Source: Hexactinellida sp. DTS-2022
Taxonomy: Eukaryota; Porifera; Hexactinellida
Length of the DNA: 64,000 nucleotides
Direction of reading: 5' to 3'
NCBI GenBank assembly: GCA_028753945.1
Contig: JAPNXP010000011.1
Coordinates: 2,046,001 to 2,110,000, forward strand
Below the pieces are notes generated by a model that saw only the letters and a list, made by a program, of their open reading frames with translations, did not search any database and was not told the DNA's origin. Within the stretch, counting starts at the first letter, position 1, and each line of letters opens with the position of its first letter. A program made the position numbers and the translations under genes. Below, piece by piece: positions 46,440 to 56,305 of the stretch.

Positions 46440-47400
46440 TAAACTAAACTTAGGTTTTCTAATACGCTGGAAAAATCTAAATACTTTTGAGAATGATTTC
46501 TCATCGGATTTTACCAAAATGACGTTAGCACTTAATTATTTATATGGTAATACACTCATTATCTCAAAGATTATTGAAGTTAGGCCTATAAAATGTATTA
46601 TTCTGAATATGAAGTTACCTATTTAGGATAGATCAGTACTAGCATAGTTTACATAAAATCGATAGTTTTGAGTTATGGCTCATTTTAGGAAATATGCATT
46701 TCCCTGGAAACCGAGGAATGTTTCAACATTCCATTTATATTTTCGATATATTTCATTCAACAAGTTATGGATATCCTCATGTTCCAATTTTGAACATTTA
46801 TAACGCGTTGAACTATGTTAAAAGCAGGCTATAAAAACACGATAATTCCCACGAAAATAGCGATTACGTAATCAAATGGTGATATGCCACAATTCTAAAG
46901 GGTGTTATGTATGCCTTGATATCATGTTCCTAACTTCCTATATAATTATAATGCATTTCTCTGGTCTGTCATTACTAGCTATTGAGATAAAGATATGTCA
47001 GCTAATAATTAATTTCCTTTAAGATTACCATGGTCCAGCAAAAACTACTCAGTAGTAAGGTCACGTTTGAATCAAAATTCTAATCCAGTCACCTTTCGCC
47101 CATAACGATGATCTATCTGATATATCACTCAGTATATGTCTCTCGCATATAGTGATTTTCAAATCCACTTTTCTATCAGGTGGAGTCTGAAGAAATCCCC
47201 CTATGGGCTTTTGTATTAGGATAAAACTGCACGTCCCATAAAATCGAGGTTATGGAAGATAGCTTGATTTCGTTTTCAGTTTGGATCTAGCTAAAATGTC
47301 TTCTATCATATATGTGAAAGTCATAGACCTAACTTCAAAACGAAATTATGGGGTTTTTTGGATTAATCTGCCGTAGAAGTAGCAATTTCTAAATGAATCT
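46440..47400. repeat. Two dispersed repeats inserted in the hAT gene
   Basis: 46490-47010 is the direct copy of 27590-28120. 47040-47390 is an inverted copy of 57110-57420 (shared words GTGGAGTCTGAAGAAATCCC, GATGATCTATCTGATA, ATGTCTTCTATCATATATG and TGGATTAATCTGCCGTA, with changes). No protein is encoded. The position between hAT N-terminus and core shows that they came after the hAT. Confidence 0.7.
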
Positions 47401-47609
47401 GAAGTTGGTACGTTCATGTTCAGTTATTTTATCATAATTTTTCTCTATTTTGAATTATCACCATATCCAGATTTGCTTGCGAGTTTATAAAATTTTGTTG
47501 ACGAATGAATAAGTTTAGAGAAAAATCGGCGACATGACAAATAAAAAAATGAATTAAGGCTTGGGCTGAAACGCTGAATAATAGCCACTCACGAGGCAAC
47601 TTTTCACTA

Positions 47610-47782
47610 CAGTGGTATTCGCCTAATAGCAAGTCGCATTTTGCACGAAATTTCCTTGCTAATAGGCGAACTTGCTATTAGAGGAACAAATTTAACATTA
47701 AATGCTCGCTTGGGGACAAAAAGTAACTTGCTAATAGAGCAATATTGCTATTAGAGCAATTGCTATTAGGCGAACACTACTG
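47610..47782. mobile_element. TA MITE (TTCGCCTAATAGCAAG family), complete copy
   Basis: Ends CAGTGGTATTCGCCTAATAG and CTATTAGGCGAACACTACTG have TA on both sides (47608-47609, 47783-47784). The body repeats TTGCTAATAG and GCTATTAGGCGAA. 173 bp. It lies within the split hAT. Confidence 0.85.
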
Positions 47783-47834
47783 TATCTTGCTTCTTGCATA
47801 AAGAACAAATATAGGAAATGTTTGCCTGTATAGT

Positions 47835-48080
47835 CTATAGGAAATAGTCAGGGTGAGGAAGATGTCCTAGTTGTACAAGTTCCATTATCTCTTGAGTACT
47901 GGCAACTGTATCTAATTCTGCAACATTGTTAAGTTCAAGTTCAGGTAGATCGCAAATTGAAGATGAAGCTACATTTACCCCAACATCGAACAGTTTGCGT
48001 TCACTTTTCTTTGCTTGCTTCACTTTATCATCAAGTTTTCTCCTCTTTTCTGCTCCTGACTTATGCTGATAAAAACTCAT
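47835..48080 (-). pseudogene. ZMYM1/DUF4371-type hAT, N-terminal fragment
   Basis: An 81-codon open frame begins MSFYQHKSGAEKRRKLDDKV with a basic segment (KQAKKSERKLF) and an acidic one, typical of the first residues of ZMYM1-like hAT proteins (the KRKxSGAQxRKKxK start). The TTF zinc finger that should follow is missing, replaced by the inserted repeats at 46440-47800. The start Met at 48080 is probably the true start. Confidence 0.6.
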
Positions 48081-49087
48081 GCTTTACTTTAATAATGGAA
48101 TTGTTCTGGTAAAAATTCCTTTAAGGTTAAATAGTGTTTGTTACGTATACACGGTAAACTTAACGGAAACCTTAGCTGCAAGTGGTATAAGCTATGGCAC
48201 AGAAATTGATTAATGAACTTAAAGTATTCTACTTCTACAGTGTAACAAATTAATTAATTAGTAATTAACTTGTGGAAATTACATAACTTGATAATGCTGG
48301 ACTCGAAATAGTCAATTAAATATTCTGAATGTTATCAATAAATAATATACTTATGCAACTATAACATACGTAAATCGAAGTTGTATAAATGTTTACCCAA
48401 GCAACTTAGTCTGAAGGCAGCATATAGCGATAACATTATACTTGCATTCTCAAACTACTAACTTTGTTTGGGAATTAACACGGGGGCCCCCCTAGACCCA
48501 CGGGCGCCGGGGTAAATGTCCCCCTGTCCCCCTGTCCCTCCTGTATCCCCCCCTCTTGGCGGCCCTAATTTCATCAAAAATTACTCCAGTAGATATCTAA
48601 GCGATTGTTGGTTTTGGTGCGTTCGTTCTTGATATGTTCAGATAAGCATAGAGTTATACTTCCAAATTGAAAACCATTCTGTTGTCTCACCCCTAGCTTT
48701 TCATATATACAACATCACGGTTTACAGTAGATTAGCATTAACTTTTTCAAATCGTGTAGAATTATATGTATGAAGACAGGACAGTAGCAAGCCAATATTA
48801 TTAGTTCGTCAAAGCTACGTCACGTAATTGTACCAGCATTTATGGCATGTTTAGCTTTAATGCCGAAACTATGCCGCACCTATAAAAATTCTACCGCACA
48901 GTACCATTTATGCCGCACCTATGCTTGTGGGTGACTTAAATGTGGTTCCCGAATATTCATGTGGTTACGTAAATATTGGTGCGGCATAGGCCACACCTGG
49001 CGCCCCTATTCCCACGGCGCTGAAAGAGAACAGTCGTCTGTATATAAGGTCATATTTGATTCCAAAATAGGAATACCAAATCATTTA
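48081..49087. other. Intron 3 DNA with GC-rich repeat ends
   Basis: 48482-48570 is a C-run rich patch with GGGGGCCCCCC and CCCCCTGTCCCCCTGTCC; 48840-49010 has TATGCCGCACCTAT twice and GGTGCGGCATAGGCCACACC. These look like ends of decayed G-rich MITEs. No gene. Confidence 0.4.
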
Positions 49088-49482
49088 TGAACCATCAGAA
49101 AACATCCTCGGATGAAATTCAACTGTTGATGGATGGTTTTGATCTAAATTATTGACTCCAATACTTTAATCGGTTTCATCTAGTAAAAGAAGATATAATC
49201 GAGCATTTTTTAAAACTAGGAAAACAATAGAGTACATATTTGTCTTTTGGAAGAGCAGGTGGAGGTCAATGTACAAACGTTGGATGTTTATGCTATATCC
49301 CTGAAATGGTCTACAAACTGATATTTTCCACAATGATTCAACACAACTTTTGCATTGATCGTGGGATACTTACAGATATTAATATTTTTGAAACCGAATT
49401 TCCAAATAATTTCGGTGAAGATCAGCCTTCACCCACTGCTAATTTGCTCAGGGAACAAATAGTTGATTATTATTTCAGCTAG
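49088..49482 (+). pseudogene. Harbinger/PIF-like transposase C-terminal fragment
   Basis: The frame ending at 49482 reads MVYKLIFSTMIQHNFCID and, at its end, NLLREQIVDYYFS. The C-terminus of DDE_4 (Harbinger) transposases has a helix with LHNICI followed by LREQIxDYF, so the pattern fits. The upstream part (SSDEIQLLMDGFDLNY) has a stop. Only the last fifth of a gene is present. Confidence 0.45.
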
Positions 49483-49595
49483 ATTTTGTATTATATTAGT
49501 TTAATTAGTGTGGTAGTATACTAATTTATGAATGCAAAGTTTTAATGTAATGGAAGATGAACTATTAAATATATGGAGTGATGTATAAAGTGATA

Positions 49596-49780
49596 CAGGT
49601 AAACCTCTAAAAGCTCACCTCTGAAATACGACAACCTCCGAGATACGGCACAAAACCATTCTCCCGATTGACTTTTCAATATAAATAATGCATGTGGGGG
49701 CAACCTCCGAAATGCGACAACCTCCGAATATCCGGTACAAGCGCTGATCCCAAAAGTGTCGCATTTCGGAGGTTTACCTC
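49596..49780. mobile_element. TA MITE (CAGGTAAACCTC family)
   Basis: Ends CAGGTAAACCTCTAAAAG and TTTCGGAGGTTTACCTC are inverted with TA outside (49594-49595, 49781-49782). GACAACCTCCGARATRCGGC words repeat inside. 185 bp. Confidence 0.65.
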
Positions 49781-50117
49781 TACACTTATTCTACTTATTG
49801 TATTCATCCTGAGTGTGATATTCTTCTCGAATTGGATGAAAATTTGAAGGTGGAAAGGGTGGAAGCTGGGAGAATACTTAGCTGTTTGATTGTGGACCAA
49901 CCATGATATTTTTTGGCCTGGTTCTCAGCGACACGCTCAAAATATTACGTAACTCTATCAAATTTGCAATCTATTTACTGTATAATGAAACTTTTCTATA
50001 TGATTAATATTATTGACTAGGATGGGCGGTTAACCAGGTTAAGCGTGGTAAGAACCAGAATTGGATCCGTATCCCATAACTGGTGACAACCCCACCCCTT
50101 CCCTGCTGTGTATAATA

Positions 50118-50185
50118 ATACAGTGTATTCTCTCTGATAGTCCGCCAGTGGACAAACGACCCCGTGTGGACTACTAGAGAACATG
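50118..50185. mobile_element. MITE end, CTCTCTGATAGTCC family
   Basis: CAGTGTATTCTCTCTGATAG is followed by TCCGCCAGTGGACAAACGAC. The reverse of this text occurs at 39505-39541 (GTGGACTATTAGAGAGAACA) and a piece at 53602-53622. Confidence 0.5.
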
Positions 50186-50369
50186 GACCATTAAATATTT
50201 TAGCCTTAAATAACACAAAACGTAATATACGTACTAGTTCTAACACAATACCAAGTATTACTAAGATAAATTAGAATCGAAGCTATTTAGCAGACTATTA
50301 AGGAGTACGAACTATGAGTTAGTAGTACGGTAATCTAGTTTTTCTACTAATACAACTGTAATTAGAGCG

Positions 50370-50880
50370 GTGGGTTTCAACCTTTTTTATACTACTGAAC
50401 CCCTAGAGTAATTGAGGCAGCACACGGAACCATAAACTTTATCATCTTTTACGATTATGCCACTTAAGACAAATTTAAATACATTTCTTCTTGAACAGAC
50501 AGGAGGCTTTTCCTTTTACAAGAGGCCCCGTGTAAGAAAGTCAGATGATCCCAATGAACTATGAAGGTTATAATTTCTTCAAATTTCCCGGAAGACAAGA
50601 GAAAACATCTCTAATTTCCCTTTTAAGCGTGGTTTTTCCATAGTTTCACATGAGTGAGTGAACTTTATCTGTTCAGCTGAGGATTTATGCTGTTCTTCCC
50701 TACATGTTATCATTGAATGTATTTAAGTGCTGAAAAACGTCAGCTAAGTAGGTTAACATTGAACACCTTTATTCATTAATGAGTAAGCTGGAAAACTCAA
50801 TTCGGTCATCTTGAATAAAGAAAATGAGCTTTTCTAAGTTCATAAATACGGGGCAGGACGATGCCTCTCGAGCAACATAA
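50370..50880 (-). pseudogene. hAT remnant (GTF2IRD2/ZBED5-like)
   Basis: The region begins on the + strand with GGTGGGTTTCAACCTTTTTT and ACTACTGAACCCC, a Charlie-type end. The reverse strand carries scattered pieces such as CREEQHKSSAEQIKFTHSCE and METMEKPRLKREIRDVFSC, resembling the linker before the dimerisation domain in this hAT group. Strongly decayed. Confidence 0.4.
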
Positions 50881-50884
50881 TAAC

Positions 50885-51115
50885 TTGGACCAAACGAATA
50901 TTCGAAATGGGACGAACGAACTTATTTCTATACCAGGGTATAATCGTATATTCGTGCGTTTTGATGATTAATCATTAAATCCAATTCAAGACTAAAAAAT
51001 ATGGTGGAAATAGATGTAGACAAATATGCGTTTGAATATACGATTGGTTCAAACGAATATCCGTTCAATAATTTGGAACGAATATTCGTTAGTTCGGTAT
51101 ATTCGTTTAGTCCTA
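50885..51115. mobile_element. AATATTCG-family MITE, worn copy
   Basis: It starts ACCAAACGAATATTCGAAAT and ends AATATTCGTTAGTTCGGTAT and ATTCGTTTAGTCCTA. Shorter than the intact copies; body degraded. Confidence 0.6.
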
Positions 51116-51164
51116 ATAATGACATTTTGCGATATTTCAATATCGATGTTTACATAAAGCAATA

Positions 51165-51409
51165 TACCGTATTGCCTTGAATAGTAGCCGGGGCGATTAT
51201 TGATTTCAAGCCCCATTTCGGCCCAAGAAAATGTTATGATTTTCGAGAATGGCGAATATTTGTGGAATATAATCATTTGAGAGAGTCAATAATTGTAGGG
51301 AGGCGATTATTTGATATCAACGGTTATTCTAGGCGGTGTCAAAAAATAATTAGGACCTATTTTGGGGGGCGATTATTCGAGGGGGGCTACTATTCAAGGA
51401 AATACGGTA
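51165..51409. mobile_element. TA MITE (CCGTATTGCCTTGAATAG family)
   Basis: The left end TACCGTATTGCCTTGAATAG and the right end CTATTCAAGGAAATACGGTA are inverted. GGCGATTATT repeats in both ends. 245 bp, same style as 27273-27531. Confidence 0.75.
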
Positions 51410-51639
51410 GATAAGTGTAATAAATTGCTTTTTTGTTTAATTTTAATTTTATAGAGTTTTAACACTCATATAATATATAATGAGCTACCTAAATATGCAA
51501 ATTCTGATTATTATGAGGCTTTTATATTGTAATTTCTTTTATTTCACATCAGAAATTTTAAACTGGGTTGAATTAATATAAGTGCTTTATTTCAAATAAT
51601 TGTGTTTGTTTATTTTCAGAATACATAGATTTGCATCGC

Positions 51640-52440
51640 TTAGCAAAATTCTCGTTTTTAGTTGGCCTTTGTTGACCATTTACATCTTGATCCAGGACTT
51701 TTTACATCAACCGTGATCGTTTACCAATCAAGGACCTTACTATTTGAAAAACTGTGGGTTGCTATGACTTTTGGATTCTTTTGTTTCACAACTGGCACAA
51801 ATCCTTTTAAAGTTCCAATCTTCGAGTGCGCACCATCAGTACAATTCCCTACAAACATTTCCTATTACAAATTGTAAATAAGAGTTCAAAGTTTCAAAAC
51901 ATCTGTCCTTTTGTTTCTTCATCTGCTCTTTGCAACAATTGTTTTCCCTAATCACACCATCGTCTATAAAACAATTAAACTCTGAATGCACCAGTGCTCG
52001 ACAAAATTAAATTTTGATGGTGGCTAATTAAGCCACTACCTCACTTTTTCTGGTGGCTAAAGAATAATCAACGGCCGGTTTAACAAACCACTGATGGCTT
52101 GACAAACTTCTGATGCCGGTAATAACACTAATTTTAATAACAAATATTGAATGAGCAATATAATCAAGACAACATCAAATAATTCCACAATTTATGGTGG
52201 ATTAGTTAATTTAGTCAAGCCACCAAAGTTATAATTTGGTGGCTTAAGAAAGATTTTTGGTGGCTAACGCCACCAAACCACCTAATTTGTCGAGCACTGG
52301 AATGCACTAATATCTTTAGATTCGTCTACTTGAAGTGCAAACTCGTAACGTTCAATTTCTCTTTGGCATTTGCATTAAACGCACCACCTTAATCGTGGGT
52401 AAAACAACTAAAAGCAAATTAAATTCATGTGTGGTGCAAT
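51640..52440 (-). pseudogene. hAT remnant split by a MITE
   Basis: Reverse-strand order: near 52310-52400 EIERYEFALQVDESKDISA with the first catalytic aspartate; after removal of the MITE at 51992-52299 it goes on as RVHSEFNCFIDDGVIRENN and CCKEQMKKQ; then GNCTDGAHSKIGTLKGFVP with the second aspartate and VVKQKNPKVIATHSF at 51740-51860. The order fits the ZBED5/GTF2IRD2 type. Stops are present; the C-terminal part is missing. Confidence 0.7.
51992..52299. mobile_element. hAT-type MITE (CAGTGCTCGACAAA family)
   Basis: Ends CAGTGCTCGACAAAATTA and TAATTTGTCGAGCACTG are flanked by exact GAATGCAC (51984-51991, 52300-52307). TGGTGGCTAA/CGCCACCA words repeat near both ends. A 146-bp relative is at 63280-63425. 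Confidence 0.9.
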
Positions 52441-52469
52441 AGATATGGGAGCCACAGTCATAGGCGCCG

Positions 52470-52610
52470 AAATTGTGGGGGTCAGGGGGGTTTCACCCTC
52501 CCTGGTTTTTTTCAGGGAGGGTTTCACCCCTCTAACTGAGGAAACAGTTCAGGGAGGGTATACCTCTCCTGGTCAGGGAGGGTATATTAGACATACGTAT
52601 TCTTTTATGT
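52470..52610. repeat. G-rich CAGGGAGGGT minisatellite
   Basis: TCAGGGAGGG occurs about four times, with TTTCACCC between the first copies. Any open frame here is a product of the repeat. Confidence 0.6.
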
Positions 52611-52738
52611 TACAAGTATAGGACATATTCATTGAAAAATAATATTTTCATAAGGAGTTTTTCTTAATAACATTGGATGATTTTTATATGTATACAATTA
52701 TGCCCGTCCAACATAATAATGATTTTTAGCCACCATAG

Positions 52739-53010
52739 CAGTGGCGTAAATAGGGGGGAGGGTGCGCTGGGGGGGCGTGCGCCCCGTAAAATTGAAGGGG
52801 GCAACATTATTCGTGCGGGAGTTACCGTGCCCTCTGGATAAAAAATACACTGTTCAATATAATTTAGGATAGTAAAATATACGTAGAATTCATTCAAAAC
52901 AAATCGATATCTGGGTATCTCGCAGTCCATTTTTGCTGGGGCTTGCCCCCAGAATCTCCAAAAAGGTCGCTCGCCACCTTCGCTCCGCGCCCCCCAAACT
53001 TTAACTTCAT
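52739..53010. mobile_element. G-rich hAT-type non-autonomous element
   Basis: The left end CAGTGGCGTAAATAGGGGGG is the start of the same family as 9494. The reverse complement of 52925-53005 (GGCGCGGAGCGAAGGTGGCG, GGGGGCAAGCCCC) matches its G-rich body. The long - strand frame across it is not a gene. Confidence 0.45.
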
Positions 53011-53032
53011 ACTTGTAAAACTTTGTGCCCAT

Positions 53033-53111
53033 GCACCATAGGCATCGTTTTTTTCACCTTTCACATTTAAATGTAAGAGTTACCGCTGGAGAGTTTCAGC
53101 GCCTATGGTGC
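53033..53111. repeat. Short palindrome-ended element
   Basis: GCACCATAGGC at 53033 and GCCTATGGTGC at 53101 are perfect 11-bp inverted ends of a 79-bp stretch. Confidence 0.55.
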
Positions 53112-53527
53112 CACTTCATCTTTTTAAAGGTTAATGATACTGACAAACACTGGAACATTGAAACTTCAATAGTATATAACGATTTTGTATAGTGTTGGTG
53201 CGTCGTCGTCGTAACACTTTGAATACTATAAACCTCCGCCGTCTCACTTTTGAAAAGGATGTTTACCCATCGGTTGAAGCTGCTGAACATTATATTGTTC
53301 TTTATGAGTCTCTGTTGTATTTAGATCGTTTGTCAATAATCCCGTGACCTTTGGCATTTACTCAAGAAACCCCGTTTGAATAACACTGAGTTAGTTAGTT
53401 CCCATTTGGAAGTTAATATAAACAATATCGCTACTATTGAAATAATTTCGATATCGAAATTTATATAAACGACCGATTTTTGATGTGCACTGGTTGAGAA
53501 TAGTAATATAAGAAAAAAAATTACTTC
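53112..53527. other. Intron 3 DNA with one unexplained short frame
   Basis: On the + strand 53178-53345 encodes RRRRNTLNTINLRRLTFEKD, VYPSVEAAEHYIVLYESLLY and LDRLSIIP before a TGA. It follows a possible acceptor (TTTTGTATAG at 53190). I do not recognise it. Confidence 0.3.
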
Positions 53528-53652
53528 TATGTAAGAAAACGATTAAAACTTTTTTATTCTGATTAGGATATAACAACAAAATTAAGGTGGAATAATAGAG
53601 ATGCGGACTATTAGAGAGAACTGACAATTAAAAAAGGTTTTAGTTGCAGAGT
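53528..53652. repeat. Direct repeat A flanking the LINE
   Basis: TATGTAAGAAAACGATTAAA to TTTTAGTTGCAGAGT, 125 bp, recurs at 56196-56305 on the other side of the LINE with about four base changes and lacking a 15-bp piece (around CGGACTATTAGAGAG). Confidence 0.85.
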
Positions 53653-56195
53653 AATAATAATAATAATAATTTTGATTTATGTAAACGCCCCACGTTGAAA
53701 CAACCTCAGGGCGATTTACAATAACAATACATACAAACAGTTCAAATAATATATATATATGTGCAGGAATTGGGTTAAAACGTGAACACTGAACAGCGTT
53801 TATACTTTGAAAAGATACGTTTTTAGCTGAGTCTTAAATTTTCTACACTTTGAGCTCTTCTCAAAGGTTCAGGCAATTTGTTCCATTCTCTGGGTGCGGC
53901 AATAGAAAAAGCCCGGTCACCATACCCTGAGCAACTACATGCTCCAGAAGGTATTGCAAGGAGCCTGAGTGTGCTTGATCTTAATGTCCTTGTTGGAATA
54001 TAGGGTATCAGTAGATCATCTATGTATGCAGGTGCAAGTCCACTGAGAGACTTATAGACTATAAGGAGGAGTTTGAACAAAATACGTTTATTAACTGGTA
54101 GCCAATGTAGTTTCCGAAGAATAGGTTGTATGCTGTCCCATCTAGATGCTCCGACAACCATGCGAGCTGCCGCATTCTGAACACGTTGTAGTTTACCAAT
54201 CTCTGAAATTGGTAACCCGTATAGTAAACTGTTACAACAGTCAATACGTGAAGAAATGAACGCATGTACAAGACGTTCTGTAGTTTTATGGTCTAGAAAT
54301 CTACGTAATTGCCCAATAGTCCTCAATGCATTATTTGCAGCACAACTAACTTTAGTAACATGAGATGACATTACTAAGTGGCTATCGTAGACTACTCCGA
54401 GATCACGCACTGTAAGGGCTGGACTAATGGTAGAGAGACCAATCTGAATAGGTGGAAGTGGCTCAGTTTTTAGGTAACGAGAAGTTATGTGAAGAACTTT
54501 TTTTATTTTAACATCAGTTTATTTTTTATCAACCAGGAGCGTATGTCAGCTATGCAACATTTAAGGGATATCAGTGTGTCTGCTCTAGTAGACGAGTTGA
54601 AACTAACATATAATTGTGTATCATCAGCGTACATCATGTCATCATCGCATCAACTTTATGTTCTTTTATGAGCAAACTAAGAGGTCCAATATACAGCGTG
54701 AAGAGCTTTGGTCCGATTACTGAACCCTTGTGGTACTCCACATAATAAGGGTTTGTATTGTGAGGTAACCTTTCCAGTAACAACCTTTTGTTGACGATCA
54801 GATAAATATGAACTGATCCAATTAAGAGCAACAGTACCTACACCTAAAGTATTCTCTAAGCGATCAAGTAATATTTTGTGGTTTATGGTATCGAAGGCAG
54901 CAGACAAGTCGAGTAATACTATAACAACCTCTCTTTTGGCATTAACTGCACGAAGTATGTCATTTTGTACACGGATCAGAGCAGTCTCTGTTGAGTGATA
55001 TTTCCTATAAGCAGACTGAAAAACGTTTTCTAAGTTGTACTTATCAATATACTCCTGCAACTGCAATAGCACGGAACGTTCAATTATTTTACTCAAGAAA
55101 GGAACATTTAAGATAGGTTTATAGTTCTTAAACTCCTTACGATTTAGCCCGGGTCTTTTAATTAGCGGTGTAATTACAGCACATTTGAGAGAGCGCGGAA
55201 CAGTTCCAGAGAATAAAGATGATTCGTTATCTTTGTAATTACTGGAAGGAGCAGATCAATACGTTCCTTCAACAAGTAAGTTGGAATTGGATCAAGTAGA
55301 CAATATTTTGATGGAGTCTGCATAATATTCCTATTTATATCTGGAAATGTACAAGGTTTGAAAGTACATAAATTAGATCGGCATGCCTCAGTTAACATCC
55401 CGGCGTCAGAATTTCCAATGTTACTCAGGAGACTATCTATCTTATCCGTAAAGTAATCAATAAAATCGTTGGCAACAGCCTGCTCGCCACCAGATGGAAG
55501 AACTAGACGTGATGAGCCACGTGAAATCTTCTTCACCTTCGCGTAAAGTTCCCGCGAGCTACAGAGAGATAGTTGATCCTTATAGTGATCTGTTTTGGAC
55601 TGATTAAGTAGCCTATGATAGTTGTTAGAACATTCTCGGTATGTTTGCCGGTCACTTTCAAGTCTGGTCTTCAGCCATTTCCTCTCAGAACGTCGATTTT
55701 TTCTTTTTTCTGTCCGGAGATTATCATGGTACCAAGGTGTGTGGGGACGAAGAGTTACTATCCGTTTAACTTTTGGTGCATGTTTATCAAGGAGCTCAGA
55801 TAAGATTGTATAATATTGATTAGTTAGGTCTTCTAAATTTATCGAAGGATCTACTATAAGAGAAGACTTGCTAATATCAGCCCTAAACAAATCAATATGT
55901 GTGTTTCTCAGTTTTCTGAGATAACAATAACTTTTATGAGGAGGGCTTTTTCAATTTCACCTTCATCACAACTGCAGTATGATCAGATGGCAAACTACTA
56001 TCGATCTTGATATCAGAAATCAGATTTTCAGGAATCTGTGAAATAACTAAATCCAAGGTATGACCTCTCTTGTGAGTTGGCCCAGTAACCATCTGATGCA
56101 GGTTAGCTGACAACAGTAAGTCAAGGAATTTACGTGTTTCTCAGGCACCCATGTCATCAACGTGTATGTTAAAATCGCCAAGTATTAGCAACTTG
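53653..56195 (-). mobile_element. 5'-truncated non-LTR retrotransposon (CR1/L2-like LINE)
   Basis: The reverse strand carries a LINE polyprotein. 55930-56190: endonuclease pieces LLILGDFNIHVDDMGA, GPTHKRGHTLDLVIS and LPSDHTAVV. 55174-55890: linker with TLRPHTPWYHDNLRTEKRKN and the start of the reverse transcriptase (LDPIPTYLLKERIDLLLPVI). 54677-55096: RT core with FQSAYRKYHSTETALIRVQN, LLDLSAAFDTINHKILLDRL and CGVPQG. About 54590-54640: YADDTQLYVSF. 53823-54410: thumb and C-terminus (SRIDCCNSLLYGLPISEIGK, RVQNAAARMV, REWNKLPEPLRRA). The 3' end has GGGCGTTTACATAAATC followed by an ATT-repeat tail, usual in CR1/L2-type LINEs. One or two frameshifts (after PQG, before YADD) and stops disable it. 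Truncation falls in the endonuclease domain. Confidence 0.85.
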
Positions 56196-56305
56196 TATGT
56201 AAGAAAACGATAAAAACTTTTTTATCCTGAATAGGATATAACAACAAAATTAAGGTGGAATAATAGAGATGAACTGACAATTAAAAAAGGTTTTAGTTGC
56301 AGAGT
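56196..56305. repeat. Direct repeat B flanking the LINE
   Basis: A 110-bp copy of repeat A that begins exactly where the LINE coding sequence breaks off. Consistent with an unusually long target-site duplication. Confidence 0.8.

Noticed and set aside
46040..46447. 135-codon forward frame
   Set aside because: It is antisense to the hAT core (FLGERGLAFRG, YDSTLKEHL), which is clear on the - strand.
52664..53032. 122-codon frame on the - strand
   Set aside because: It runs through a G-rich MITE of the CAGTGGCG family; low-complexity proline/alanine translation, no domain.
55615..55813. Forward frames within the LINE
   Set aside because: Antisense to the LINE endonuclease-RT linker on the - strand.
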